Shown here piece by piece: positions 35,331-46,976 of a stretch of 64,000 bases of DNA. The translations under genes and the position numbers were made by a program. The DNA comes from Echinometra lucunter. Its lineage: Eukaryota > Echinodermata > Echinoidea > Camarodonta > Echinometridae. The first letter of the stretch is position 1. Every line of letters begins with the position of its first letter. Under the pieces are notes generated by a model. It ran no database searches. It saw nothing but the letters and a program-made list of their open reading frames with translations, and had not been told where the DNA came from. The stretch spans positions 13,343,241 to 13,407,240 of the forward strand of contig CM057153.1 of assembly GCA_029962745.1 (NCBI GenBank), given 5' to 3'.

Positions 35331-35658
35331 TTTAAGACAAGTTCAGATATGGCGCGACAAACCAACCCCACTTATGTTAATGAATGCGCATCAATGCATC
35401 ACCTCTCAAATGGAAGAGTTTTTTTTCCCAAAAGTTGCCAAACTCATGACAACATACATGTATTTTGTGCTAACTTTTTAAGAATTTGATTGGTCCACAG
35501 CTTTTTGCAGCCAGGCAACAAAAAAGATGTCTCCTGCCTTGGTGACATTTTTTTTTGTTGCCTCATACCCCATTGACTTGTACACTAATTTTTTTTTTTT
35601 TTTTTTTTTTTGGGGGGGTATTATACTGGGATTTTGTCTCCTCATATCTGAACAAGCA
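35331..35658. mobile_element. MITE, TTCAGATATG family, copy 2
   Basis: Left end TTTAAGACAAGTTCAGATAT and right end CTCATATCTGAACAAGC are inverted. The interior shares AACTTTTTAAGAATTTGATTGG, GCAGCCAGGCA and CCTTGGTGACATTTTT words with copy 3. Confidence 0.7.
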
Positions 35659-36067
35659 TGTAGGGCTCATTCATATACCCAGGGGCAAACCCGGATTTTT
35701 TAGTGTTCTCATATAGCTCGAAAAACCGCATCTTTTGTGACATTTATTGTGCGTCAATATTAGTTTACGCTCATTTGAAGGAGAATTTGGCCAGAAGTTG
35801 TGAAGACCATACTCGTGATGTCATATTTTGCAGAAGGATGAGTTAGAACTAGCAGTGAGAGCCCAGGGAAAATGTGAAGTCTGTAATCACTTACAATAGA
35901 AGCGGGAAAGGCGACTAGTGGAAGATGTTGATTTATATTACCGGTACTGTATTTTTGGTATGTACGGTAGCTCAGTTTTTTAAAAAAAATCTGAAATGTA
36001 CATGTATTTGATAAGTTTCAAACATGACAGGATATTGTTTGTTGGACTTCGAACTGAAACCATACCT

Positions 36068-36099
<32 letters not shown>

Positions 36100-37110
36100 G
36101 AGACAGATAAGGGGGGGGGGATAATTTTTTTTATACAGCATACTGCATGAACAGTTACTATTCCATAGTACATGTATTTCTTAGATCACATTACTCTATT
36201 GTTATCTTTTTGTTTTTTTCTTGTAAATGTATGGTTATGCATTGCATGTTATGCATTGCATGGTATGCAGATGATGTTTGAAAAGAACTTGTGTATACAC
36301 TTTAATTCTTACAAATATTATTGCTTTTGATTTATAAGCTTTTAGTTCACCATTTGACCAGTTTAATCTGGCACATTATATGAGAATGAGAACCAAATCT
36401 ATTTTTTGTTGTTTTGCCATCACTTTAATTTTTGCAGATATTATTGCATTTTATTTATTAGCTTTTAGTTCACCATTTTTCAAGTTTAATCTGGTGCATT
36501 TTATGAGAATTAGAACCAAATCTGTTTTATTATTTTTTTATTTTTTTCAGACATGTTAGGCCCCGTGTGTGCTCCTCCAGAACAGGAATAATCCATGTGT
36601 TCATTTGTCAATTTTAAATTTAAGGCTAATATTGTAAGTGGCAATTTCTGTATGATAAACAATATGGGCAAATATAAGGTACTATGTACTAAGGTACTAT
36701 GTCATTGCAATGTTATATGTTACCAAATATCAAGGAATTATCTACATATACACGGAGGGCGGGGCAATCAAAATAACTATTGGTGTATACCCCAATGTTG
36801 TAAAGGTATCACATTGATAAGAAATAACTCATTTGATTAGGATCTAGGAGTGAGTTGTATAATATACTCGACTGTTCAGATGTTCAGGTTGAACTTTCAA
36901 TACGTTTCTTGTCATATTTTGATTATGAGGGCATTTGAGAGTGATCTTTTTCAGGGAATATTCCTACATTGATGTACTTACATACCCTGCACATCAAAAG
37001 AGTGAGGAAGCTGACAAATTATTTTTCACCTTCTTCTTCCAGAACTCCAGCTGCTCGCTTAAGTCTTTGATCTAACTGTAGGTGGTTTTACATCTAGGAT
37101 ACATTAAGCC

Positions 37111-37406
37111 TTAAGGTGCGTTTAGATATGCTGCAACTTTGTGCTACCTATTATGCTAATGCCAATAAATGCGTCAATTCTCAAATAAGAGAGAATTTTG
37201 TCAAAACTTGCGCAAACAATCTCATGACAACAATTTTTGCGCTAACTTTTTAGGAATTTGATTGGTGCGCATTTTTTTTTTTGCAGCCAGGCAGCAAACC
37301 AAAATGTGTCCTGCCTCGGTGACATTTTTGTGTCGCCCAATACCCCATAGACCTGTACACAAAAAATGTGGCGGCACAAAATCGCATATCTGAACGCACT
37401 TTTAGG
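37111..37406. mobile_element. MITE, TTCAGATATG family, copy 3
   Basis: Left end AAGGTGCGTTTAGATATG and right end CGCATATCTGAACGCACTTT are inverted. The interior AACTTTTTAGGAATTTGATT and GTCCTGCCTCGGTGACATTT align with copy 2 in the same orientation. Confidence 0.7.
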
Positions 37407-38600
37407 ACTTCCCCATAATGATAACATTGAGAAGTGTAAAAGAGTCTGTGAACAAGACTTGTAAGTAGAGCCTGTGTGTACATGTGTGGATCATCAGTGC
37501 ACGAGTCATTTGAAAAGAAAATCCATGTGAAAAATAGCAAAGAGTTCATAACAGTTACAGTTTCCTTAGGACAGGGTATTGTAGTAGCCCTGTAAAACAA
37601 GGGCTCTTTGAAGGGGTTATCTGATGTTAGGGCAGGCTAATCATTTTGTCTTTCAGGTTAGTTAATTTTAAACGTTGCATTTTACTTAATAGTTTTATTT
37701 GTTCTCATTGATAGATTTCATGTCAACATACAAAAGGTTCTATTTTTATTTGACTACTTGCACTAGATTCATGTGCAACATAATATATGAACCTGTATTA
37801 GCCAAAGTTGCAAATTTGATTTTTTTTTTAAAACCTAATTTTCTTCCCTTAAGGAGGCTTATCCTTTTAAAATACTGTGACCAAAAAAGTACCTTTCTAC
37901 TTTGTTTATATCATTTTCAGTTTTTCTTTAACTTTGTTTTTAAAACTGAGCATGTATATAATTTTATCATTTTCTCTCATTCTGGGGTTTGTACATGTAT
38001 ACATGTACAATTAATTGCTTGTGTATCTCTAAATATGATTTTTGTATTACAGGAAAGGAGAAGTTTCTGCAGTGCTATTGAAGCATGTGGTATATGCCAT
38101 TAAGAAACTCTTAAAATCAGTTGAAGAATAAACAGCAACACCTTTTTTAGAAATAGAAACATGCATGATATTTATTCATTTCCAGTTGTGTACATTATAG
38201 CAGTAAATTAATACAGTACACATTTTGTCATAATACACTTTGCAATATTTCTCTAATTCCATGAAATCATAAAAATCACTTGCCTGTACTATCCTATTTG
38301 TTATTCTCTTCTTCTCCCCCTTTCTCTTTCTCTCTATCTCATCAAGATTTCATCTGGAATCAAAGTTTATATCCTCTTTCTGTCTCCCTCTCTTTCCCTC
38401 ACTCTTACCATCTATCGCTCAGCCAGAAAGAATTCTGAAGGCTAAGTTTGTGCAGATTTACACAACCCTGTACAGTGGAAGTGGAAGTGCTACATTGGAA
38501 GCTGTTTTAAAGAGCTCTGATATAAAGATTCATGACATAGAGATCAAAAATAAGTTTGCTTGTCCTAGGTCTATCTTCTTTTAGTTTTATTTCCCTGATA

Positions 38601-38827
38601 CAATGGAACCTCATTATAAAGAACACTGCTATAACAAACTCTCATTACAACAAGGTAATTTTGCCAGTCCCACTTCTTTGTATTTTATTGTTTTTTTAGC
38701 CCTGATACAACAAGGTTTCAATATAAAGAGGTAATTTCATTGGTCCGGAGGAGTTTGTTATATCGAGGTTTGCCTGTATAACAAATATTCATGATCCCAA
38801 GGTCCTTGTTATAGTGAGTTTCCACTG
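38601..38827. mobile_element. pogo/Tigger-like MITE
   Basis: The left end CAATGGAACCTCATTATAAA and right end CCTTGTTATAGTGAGTTTCC give the CAGTGGAAyCTC-type terminus of pogo/Tigger relatives. TA precedes the left end; the right flank is TG, so the TA duplication is imperfect. Confidence 0.6.
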
Positions 38828-38857
38828 TGCTTCATTTTTGTAGTGCTTGTTCACATA

Positions 38858-38999
38858 TGGTGAAACCTATCAATAGTGACCACCCAAGGGGAAAAAAAAT
38901 GTGACCTTTATAGACGATAGTCTCTGGGGATCAATCTTCAGTGTCCACTATAGGGATTTGGCTGCTGTAGAGAGATGGCCACTAAGATGGGTTTGACTA
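38858..38999. mobile_element. Second pogo-like MITE (AAACCTATCAATAGTGACCA ends)
   Basis: GGTGAAACCTATCAATAGTG at left and GGCCACTAAGATGGGTTTGA at right are imperfect inverted ends of a related family, with an interior TCCACTATAGGGATTTGGC. Boundaries are approximate. Confidence 0.5.
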
Positions 39000-39334
39000 C
39001 ATTTTCCACAGGGAACCATGACATACATGAGGATTATGTATTCTCTGGGTTTTTTTTAAATGCATTGCATGTGTTCTAATGAGGGAAAGCAAGATTCCTG
39101 CAGAAATCCAATCAAACTGACACTGAATTTTGGAAGCTTTGAATGATGTTAGCCTTTCAAAAGCTGAGAAAAAGCTTAGAATGGAGTTTGAATGGAACAC
39201 ATTTTGATAATACCATAAATATTGCATATGTCAACAACAAAATATTCAATGCCATGTAGTAACCACTGCTGGTGAAAATGCTTTCTAGGCCCTGCCACTG
39301 ACCATGAGCAGTACCGGTATGCAGAGATATGTAA

Positions 39335-39778
39335 AGCCCACCGCATACTATACGATCCTACGACACGATAGGTCTGCGACTGGTTTTTGGAAAAATTTGT
39401 TGTAGCATTTGATATGAGTATTCAAACATGTAAAATCTTAAATGATCACGGTTCAAAATAGTCGTATAAAAACTAAAATCAAAATTCCGGGCTATTGCGA
39501 GCCTCCATACAGGAATAAAAGAAAATTCAATATTGAATCATAGCGACGTCATAGCAATCGTACGATCTGCTATTTGAAGCCGATTCGGCCTTTACTCTGA
39601 CTGGGCTTGCAGCCATGCAGTTAACCAAAATTTCATTTTTAGTATTATCGATAATCTGAACTTCAAATAAGATTGTTTTACTTGTTTAAATTTTCATATT
39701 TAATGAAAAATGCCATTTGTTCAAATATCTGTTCTCATATAGTTATCATATAACTATGATAACAGTGTGCGGTGGGCA
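39335..39778. mobile_element. Harbinger-like TIR element (GCCCACCGCA ends), full copy
   Basis: The left end AGCCCACCGCATAC and right end GTGTGCGGTGGGCA are inverted, with TAA on both sides (39332-39334, 39779-39781). Parts of the same 444-bp element recur at about 51671-51985 and 52064-52206. Confidence 0.65.
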
Positions 39779-40174
39779 TAAGGAGACTTCTTCCTCTTTC
39801 CTGATTCTGTCATTTCCAAGGATTCACATTTTCATTTTCAAGTGCAGTTCATACTGCAGGATCTGCTGTACTCTTCCTGGGTACTATCAAACTTGTTCAT
39901 ATCAAGCTTATTTGTTGCTGGAAGTTCAACGATGTGCCCTCTACGTCTCTAATCTGAGCAAAGAGTTCAGAGTCGCATACTAATAACTGCTAATAACTGT
40001 TTTGATCACAAAACATACCCACAGAGAAACCATTATTTTGGTAACCTTAAAGAAGCCAACCAAACAGTATTACAACCATTAATCTTTCGCTGCTTAAATG
40101 TGTATGTCAGGTTGCGTCCTGGACAAGAAAGAAACACAGCAAATGGATGAAGCAATCATAGCCAACAGAAGTCA

Positions 40175-40333
40175 TCATGTACGACTTGTCTTCAAGAATC
40201 TATTATACTCTTCAAGTGAAGTCCTTGCAATGTCTTTGCAGAAGGCCTCATCTGGTAGTTTGAACAACGCAATCAGCGGGATGTAACCAGGCTCTTTCGG
40301 ATCATACTGGTTCCTTCCTTGTAACTTCAGATA
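40175..40333 (-). CDS. MTERF3: MTERF3 exon 5 and stop
   Basis: After TTAAACAG it encodes YLKLQGRNQYDPKEPGYIPL through NRFLKTSRT and ends TGA at 40175-40177. This C-terminal block matches the human protein's QYDPAKPNYI...FEKFLKTL end. Confidence 0.92.
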   Translation of the reverse strand, partial: YLKLQGRNQYDPKEPGYIPLIALFKLPDEAFCKDIARTSLEEYNRFLKTSRT

Positions 40334-43300
40334 CTGTTTAAGAAAGACATATCAAGAAATGAAACTTGCAACACAGTCCAGTTGATCAGGAAATGCCAAG
40401 TTTTAACTTCCAAATTTCATACACAATAATTTGAAGACAAACGGGTAAAAAAGTGAATTATGTACTAAAGCCAGATGCCCCAATTCACAAAAGAGTGTGA
40501 AATTTAAACCATGGTCTGAATCTCAAAAAATGTAAAACATGCATGACCTCTTGTCCAATGGGCAGGTAGCAATGCACTTTTATATGTTCACTTAAATGTA
40601 TATATGCTTATAAAATATAAACCTCTTTGTGAATTCCGGCCACAGTGATCTAAATCAGTACTTCTCAACCTTTTTTACCTCATGGCCCACTTTGGCTCTT
40701 AGCAATTTTTGGAGGCCTGCCTTCATCCAATTTCATAGAGTAAATCTCTGAAGAAATTTTAACACATCATATTGCATTAGTGATAATCTAAAACTGTGGA
40801 TTTTGTTTTAATAAATCCACAATTTTATTTAACAGTAAAGCTGAATTCAAGCTGTATACACTAGACACTTTGTTTTTTTAAATTCTAAGTTTAAAAATAT
40901 TTTTGGCTGACCTCGCGGCCTACCTGAGGAAGCTTCACGGACTACTGGTGGGCCCAATGCCACCAGCTGAGAAGCCTTGATCTAAATATTTCAATTTCAA
41001 ACTTGATCTTCAATTGAACTTATTGAAGCATTTTTTACGGCAACTTTATTTGATGCCCTTCTAGCTAGAATAAAAAAACAAACAAATATAAGCTCAATTT
41101 CGCATCCAAATCCTATCTTACGCAAATTTAAGAATTCAGCCTGTATTATTCACCTAACAGTGCAACACATGATCTGCAACAGTGTTGCAGGATTATGTAT
41201 CTTCTAGGAGATACATTATGCCAAATATCAAGAACTACATAATTATGCAAAGGAACAGATGATCTCCAAGATTTATATTTGAATATGTCATCTTCCCCAT
41301 GATTCAGTGATATAAGTGATTGGCAAAAAAAAAAAAAAAAAAAAAAAAATTGCATTGGACACATACTCCAGACTGGAATGGAAACCTAAACCAGGTCATG
41401 ATGATGTCAAAGCTCCTTACATTACCTTGTGTCGATCCTTGACCCTGTTGACTTGGCCTAGGAAGATTTGAGGTGACTTCAGAAATATCTTGTGAGGTAT
41501 CTCCATGACATTGTGGAGGTAGTCGAAAGTTGCAATCAACCGGAATTTACCTGTGAGTTATCAACCAAAGTATTAGACATGACAAATAATATGACCTTTG
41601 AACCATCAATATGATTCCTTCATCTACAACAGCAGACAACCTACATAAATCTTAGACTTATTTGCAGAATAACCATCTAAGTTACAAAATACATAGCTAT
41701 TTTCGACACCTCTTTATCAGCTGGAGCTTCAGGAGCTGGTTTATCCATTACATCATGCAAAGTGTGCCAACATCAGGCTATAGCCCAATACATACATATA
41801 TAAGGGTTTAGTGCAACAAAGGGCTATCTGCATTTTTTATTTGAATGAAATTTTGAAATTAAAATGATCCAGTAGAGACCAGGAACCTATCGGTAACAAT
41901 AGTTTCTACAGAAAAATTTGCTACTGCTGGGTATCACCCAAAATAGATCTGGCTATCTGCTTTAAACTGCAGTGTGTCAGTGCAACAAATGTTTACTTCA
42001 AGATTTATCAAAATTGCCAAAAATGCAGACAGCCCTTTGTTGCAATAGACCCTCGATACATTGGAGCTCGAGCTGATGTGGGCGTGATTGCATGCTAGTG
42101 CAATCACGCCCACATCAGTACCCCTGATCCCCCAAATAGCCAGCTATTATCACCATCATAGAGTGCTACCCATCTAATTGCTCTTATCAATAAAGAGTCC
42201 AATTGGTTAACCCATTCGTGACAGGAATTATTTAAAGCCTAATTTGATCAGCTTTTATTCTTCAAATTGGCAACACCAACATTTTTCTTTTGCTACATTT
42301 TTCTTATAAAACGTCATGTATCTGAAATGAATATAAATTGACAGAAATTATGATGAGAAGTCAAAAAGTTGCCAATTTGCAGGGGAAAACGGTGATTTTA
42401 AACTTTCTATCACATTGCCAATTTAAAGATTTTAATGCTTATTTTCCTTTAAAAGATTTTCAGCATCAAACAACAAAAATTGACGCAACCAAAATGGGCA
42501 CAGTTTGTGTAGAATTTTTTGCTCTTTCTGCTCATGTATTTGGTATGATTTTTAGAGCTTTGCATCAAAAGATATTAGGCCAAACCACAAAATGTGGACC
42601 GCTGTCACGAATGGGTTAAGAGTGAGCAATGGGGTAAAATTGTATTCTTATGATGTAAGCACTTTCAGCATTTCATTAATATTAAAGCAACTAAAATTCA
42701 TGTTTGTATAATTGACAAGGTCAAAAAAGGTCACTGGAATGGCCCATATTTTTAATATAGATATTGAACACATGTCAAGATTGGAGACATTTGCAAGAAA
42801 GATTGATTTTGTCTTGGTTTAATAATCTTTAGAATTCTATTTTTTAGCAAATAGTCATATCATCAATCACCACTGTATTAAAAATCAATACCTATTTGAA
42901 AATGTTTGTACAGGAACAGTCATGCCTCATTTTCATCTTTATTCAAATTTGACCGAGAAAAAGAAGCTTTTATTCTCATTGGTGGGGCAAAAATGAAAAC
43001 AAAAAATTACTGAGCTATCTCACTAGCTTCACCTATAATATGTATGAATTTTAAATGGGAGAGGGGGGGGGGGGGGGAAATAATATGCATGAATGAAACT
43101 TGATTCAATAAAAATTCAAATACTAGATATGAATTTGAAAACTGTCATGGACAGACACCAATATAATTGTCACAGGCAATGCAATATACTGCAATGCTAA
43201 ACGCTAGGACTCCTAGGAGATTTCCTGCTTCATGGAGGATATTTCATGCCAAATATCCCATAAATAGTATTGGGATCCCCCACATATGAGATAAGCAAAA

Positions 43301-45678
43301 ACTACTCCTCACCCCTTTAATAATTTTTCCAAGCTAATACATGCCATAAAACCCTAATGAATTTACTACATCTATAGCTCTATTGCACTGTCAAGTTTCC
43401 AAAGGACATCCATCATAGGTGTTCTGAGAATATGAAAACTTTTTTTTTTATACTTATTATCATCATTTTATAATTATCATTATTATTACTAATATTATCA
43501 TTATTATTGTCATCATTATTGTCATTATTCATTCTTCTTATTATCATCATCATCATCATCATTATGAAAATGATGTGATGATGATGATGATGATGATTGT
43601 TACTGGTATTATCATTATCTTTCTTTAGGTGGCATTATTGTTATCATTCCAAACTTTTTTTGCTATGGTCTTTCTTTCATACCTCTGAGCAGTATAGCTG
43701 GTTCTCTGAGTACCATAGAGCGTAGGGCATTCTTGCTAAAGCCACATTGGAACTCCAAGACAAACAGATTCTCCTTGGGCCTTGAAACTTTCATGGTGAC
43801 CAGCTGAAACAATAAAAATGCATGGACAAAAAGGGCTTTCAAGTAAAGAGCACAGAATGACGAAAAGAAGAATAAATATGTACATTACTTGGGTTTTCCC
43901 TATCAATTCAGTAATTACAAATCAATAGGTTCATAATGGATTTTTAAAAACTCCATTTCATATTAATGACTGAATAGACCAATAACATTGTTGGATGGCT
44001 TATGGATTGCCAGTTCCATGTCACTTCCTCCAGCGACAAATGCTCCAATGGAAAATCTGCACGTTAATTAAAACATAAAACCTAACTCCTAACCTAACAA
44101 TAAGCTTAATCCTTATCCTTACATCATTCTGAACCAAAACCCCTATCACAACTCTAACCCTAACCCTATGTCTTTGGAGAAATTAAGACCGGAGCATTTA
44201 TTGCAGAAGCAAATGTTGCGTCACTTGATGACCAACCTTAGGACATCTTGTGATGATCTCCTTGATCTGGGAATCAGGGAACCTGAAAAGCTGTTGATAG
44301 TATCCAAGTTTGTTGTCAATGCGCTCCACCTATATAGAGACAAGAGAAATATTAATTACTTCGAGAACAGTGAAAAAGGACACAATGTTCAGAAATGTTT
44401 AGAAGATTATCTGCATGTACAGTGTACAAAGATTCCATATAATTTGCTTCCAACACCTATTTGCTGATGTCTCAGTCCCATACACATATATCATGGTTTG
44501 AAACTACAGTACAGATGGAATAAACACACTGTTTTTTTTCCCCAGTAATTAAAAGAAATTACAAATGTAGTCCTTCATCTGCACGAAATTTGAAATAAAT
44601 AAGTAAAGAATTGGTTAATAATGCCAGAAGTACAACAAAAGTTTATGTAGAAGTCGTGTATTCCCTCCCACCCCCCCCCCCCCCCACCGAACAAAAAAAA
44701 AAAAGAAGATTACTCTGCTTTCCAATATTGTGCGGGGTTTAACTATATAACTGAATGACTTAACTGGCAACTTTATTGCATAAGATGAAATGAAGCCATC
44801 CTAAATACCTAAATACTCACAGAAAAATTCAGGAAGTAGGGGGCACGACAAATTATCTGGGCAATATCTGCCTCAGAAAATCCTTTTTGCAGCAAATAAT
44901 GAACCCTCGTCTCAAGATTCAGCACATCTTCACCTAAGATGAAAGGGTTCTTTGTGATGAAAGATCCAAGTTTTTCACCAGGGACACCTGAGTGATGCAA
45001 GAAGGCCAGCTTGTCCTTTATGTCACGGTCAAAGTCCATCTTCATAAGCATGCTGGCCACCCCTTTTCTGCTCTGCACCTTGGAAAGGTCCACCCCAATC
45101 TGCACTAGCTTCTGCAGGGTCTCGGAATGGTCCACGTACGAGGCCAAGGTATATGTCTCTGGCATGAGGGGCATGTCAGAAAAGTGTGCCAGGACCTCAG
45201 GCTGCTCCGTCTCTTCAAGGATGTCAATCTCAAATTCCTGGCTATTTTCCACATCCTCGAATTCATCTTCTGGTATAGCATTCAGGTCCACAAGAGACAA
45301 CTCTGTGTTTGATAAAGCAGCAGAAGATAAATCACCATCCTCACAAGAGGTGGCACTTAAACCTTTGTCCTGTGTTTTCATGGTAGCAGTGAACTCATTG
45401 AACCCTCTAGCAGTAGCTCTCTCTGATGCCTCCGACTTTGATTCTGATATTGGTCTCCTGGAAGGTAATATACAATGTCTGGTTCCAGTACTCTTCAGAA
45501 TTTGAGCTATCATGGTTGGACCACTGCTACTGATTTCGTACTTTTGCCATCTTTGGACTGATGCGATGTGGCTCGTACATCTCGATGCTCCCAAGACTGA
45601 GGATGGTTTACAGGGAATAAGATATGAAACAGTTCCTTGGAAGAGCCTATAGGCAAGGTGGCGATTGCAGCAATTCAT
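40175..45678 (-). CDS. MTERF3: Mitochondrial transcription termination factor 3, MTERF3 (complete, 5 exons)
   Basis: MTERF3 is a mitochondrial-matrix mTERF-fold protein that represses mtDNA transcription and supports mitoribosome assembly. Exons are 45678-44821, 44329-44237, 43803-43683, 41550-41426 and 40333-40175, all with GT-AG borders and compatible phases; the product is 451 aa (human 417). Residues 1-~175 are a poorly conserved, serine-rich leader expected to include the mitochondrial targeting peptide. The conserved core starts at ASYVDHSETLQKLVQIGVDL and LSKVQ, followed by LAFLHHSGVP, LGSFITKNPFIL, FSEADIAQIICRAPYFLNFS, VERIDNKLGYYQ, TFDYLHNVMEIPHKI, LKSPQIFL and the C-terminal QGRNQYDPKEPGYIPL / YNRFLKT. 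Each segment matches human MTERF3 in order. It is convergent with the THRAP3-like gene and divergent from the membrane-protein gene. Confidence 0.95.
40473..40644. mobile_element. MITE, CAATTCACAAAAGAG ends, in MTERF3 intron 4
   Basis: Left CCCCAATTCACAAAAGAG and right CCTCTTTGTGAATTCCGGCC are inverted, with an internal TTTAAACCATGG word. Related AATTCACAA / TTTAAACCATGG sequence appears at about 61938-61980. Confidence 0.55.
41426..41550 (-). CDS. MTERF3: MTERF3 exon 4
   Basis: 125 nt after ACTCACAG, encoding KFRLIATFDYLHNVMEIPH through VNRVKDRHK. Ends in phase 0 before GTAATG. Confidence 0.92.
41803..42053. mobile_element. MITE, GCAACAAAGGGCTATCTGCA ends, in MTERF3 intron 3
   Basis: Left AGGGTTTAGTGCAACAAAGG and right CCTTTGTTGCAATAGACCCT are inverted for about 30 bp, reaching CTGCATTTTT/AAAAATGCAG. 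Confidence 0.7.
42073..42118. repeat. Perfect 20-bp hairpin, 6-nt loop, in MTERF3 intron 3
   Basis: The arm CTGATGTGGGCGTGATTGCA (42073-42092) is exactly complementary to 42099-42118, around the loop TGCTAG. It is GC-richer than its surroundings. Confidence 0.9.
42211..42615. mobile_element. piggyBac-type MITE, TTAA target site, copy 1 (in MTERF3 intron 3)
   Basis: Ends CCCATTCGTGACAG / CTGTCACGAATGGG are perfectly inverted, flanked by TTAA at 42207-42210 and 42616-42619. The 405-bp interior is non-coding; the frame at 42338-42619 matches nothing I know. A second copy is at 56575-56982. Confidence 0.85.
43443..43606. repeat. Imperfect (ATT/ATC)n then (GAT)n microsatellite
   Basis: ATT/ATC triplets run to an uninterrupted (ATC)5-6 block, then a short spacer and (GATGAT)n, giving a palindromic triplet tract within MTERF3 intron 3, upstream of exon 4. 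Confidence 0.8.
43683..43803 (-). CDS. MTERF3: MTERF3 exon 3
   Basis: 121 nt after GTTTCAG, encoding LVTMKVSRPKENLFVLEF and SKNALRSMVLREPAILLR. Ends in phase 1 before GTATGA. Confidence 0.92.
44013..44220. repeat. Degenerate telomere-like CCTAA array between inverted GGAGCATTT motifs, MTERF3 intron 2
   Basis: About 44078-44168 is a decayed CCTAA/CCCTAA array (ACCTAACTCCTAACC, ACTCTAACCCTAACCC). AAATGCTCC at about 44038-44046 and GGAGCATTTA at 44191-44200 are inverted, and the complementarity continues weakly outward (CTCCAGCGAC versus TTGCAGAAG). Confidence 0.55.
44237..44329 (-). CDS. MTERF3: MTERF3 exon 2
   Basis: 93 nt, phase 0 at both ends, encoding VERIDNKLGYYQQLF through IITRCPK. Bounded by CTATATAG and GTTGGT. 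The GTTGGT donor is weak beyond its GT, but homology fixes the frame. Confidence 0.88.
44821..45678 (-). CDS. MTERF3: MTERF3 exon 1
   Basis: 286 codons from ATG at 45678 to AATTTTTCT|GTGAGT. An acceptor (TTTCTGCAG ending at about 45828) lies upstream without an in-frame ATG, so a non-coding 5' exon is likely. Confidence 0.93.
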
Positions 45679-46324
45679 TATGGATATTTATTCACCGTTC
45701 TCCTACAAAGTGAATGAGAACCGGTACATGATGTAGCAGGAAAGAGAGCACCTACTTATTTCTACCCATTTCATGATGATGATCCAATGCATATGGCTGG
45801 GGGCTGAAGCTGTACTTGATAATCCCTGCAGAAATAAAGAATAAAATGGCCATTTTACGAAAAAGGAAATAAACAATTCAACATTCATAAAAATATTTTT
45901 CAAACCTTGGAAAGAGGCTTTGAGATATAAAGTAAGATCTAAGTCAGGTATACACAAACTTATCCCCCCCCCCCCCCACCTCATGAGAGGTTATACATTT
46001 GCTCCTCCGCCTCCCCCTCCCCTCCCTCTGAAGTAAACTGTATTTAACTTGGAAGAGGACATGTCAAACTTTTTTCTTATGTTGTCGACATACTATCCAA
46101 GTATTAAAAATATGTGGAATCTTTTTTTTAAAATTTACTAAAAGGAGAAGAAAAAATTCTCAGAAATGCATATGGTTCTTTTTGTTGAAAAATGTAAAAT
46201 AACTGATGTTTAATTCTGACTTGTTGAATATTATCGTGACTGGTAAATTGTTAGCCCATAACACTTGACTGTAGACCATTCAATCTAGGAATGCGGTTAT
46301 GTCACCCTCCTCTTTCAATAACCT

Positions 46325-46430
46325 AGTAACTTGGCGCACCATACCCAACGAGCGCGAGCCGCGATATCCGAGTGCTAGTGTTTTCCAGCGCGAGCGCGAC
46401 GCGAACCGAGTGTTTAGTAAAAGCCCCACA
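46325..46430 (-). promoter_or_regulatory. CpG-dense patch, possible MTERF3 promoter
   Basis: It is the only clearly CpG-rich segment between the divergent genes (GAGCGCGAGCCGCGATATCC, GCGCGAGCGCGACGCGAACC), about 650 bp upstream of the MTERF3 ATG. No core-promoter motif is clear, so this is an inference from composition and position. Confidence 0.25.
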
Positions 46431-46943
46431 GGAGGATGCATCAGGAATGCATCGCTGAGGAAGATGATCTAACAACTGCTGCAGAGTATTTCAGTGAACA
46501 TCACCCTTTGCTATTCACTCTCTCTGTTCTCTTCCTTCCTGAAATATCCCTCCCCTTCACAGCCAGAAACACCCTTTACCTCCGTATTTTAAAATTCTTG
46601 CACAAAATGCACCTCTCTCGCACCGCCATACTCACGTGTCGCCGAGTTCTTTCTAAACCGGATGTCTACGTCATTTAGCTTTGGCAGTAGTTGTTTACTG
46701 TGGATCTCCGAAAACAAACGGAGGAAGGATACAGTAAGAAGAAGAAGCAAAGGAATTTCAGCGTTTCATACACTTTTAGAATAGATATTGAAAATATCAG
46801 AATTATATGTTTGTATGTAAGCTGTTCAATTAAAAAAAAGGATATTTTATCAATATTGAATAGGAATAAGCTTCATATCATAATTTTATTCTCATAATGG
46901 TTCATTCCCCTCCCCTCTCCCTCTCTCGCTCACTCTCTCCGAG

Positions 46944-46976
<33 letters not shown>

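Larger units (their letters stand above)
34282..40174. other. Convergent intergenic region between the THRAP3-like gene and MTERF3
   Basis: Contains the 3' UTRs of both genes and several MITEs (annotated separately), a (GA)n tract at about 36071-36100 and T/G homopolymers (near 34662, 35589). A possible terminal exon at 38055-38103 is discussed under findings. Confidence 0.45.

Noticed and set aside
42338..42619. 93-residue plus-strand frame
   Set aside because: It lies almost entirely inside the TTAA-flanked MITE and shows no recognisable transposase or other motif.
44168..44467. 99-residue plus-strand frame
   Set aside because: Antisense to MTERF3 exon 2 plus intron.
45011..45505. 164-residue plus-strand frame
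   Set aside because: Antisense shadow of MTERF3 exon 1.
46436..46678. 80-residue plus-strand frame
   Set aside because: Follows the CpG-dense patch but has no recognisable domain or splice structure; probably chance.
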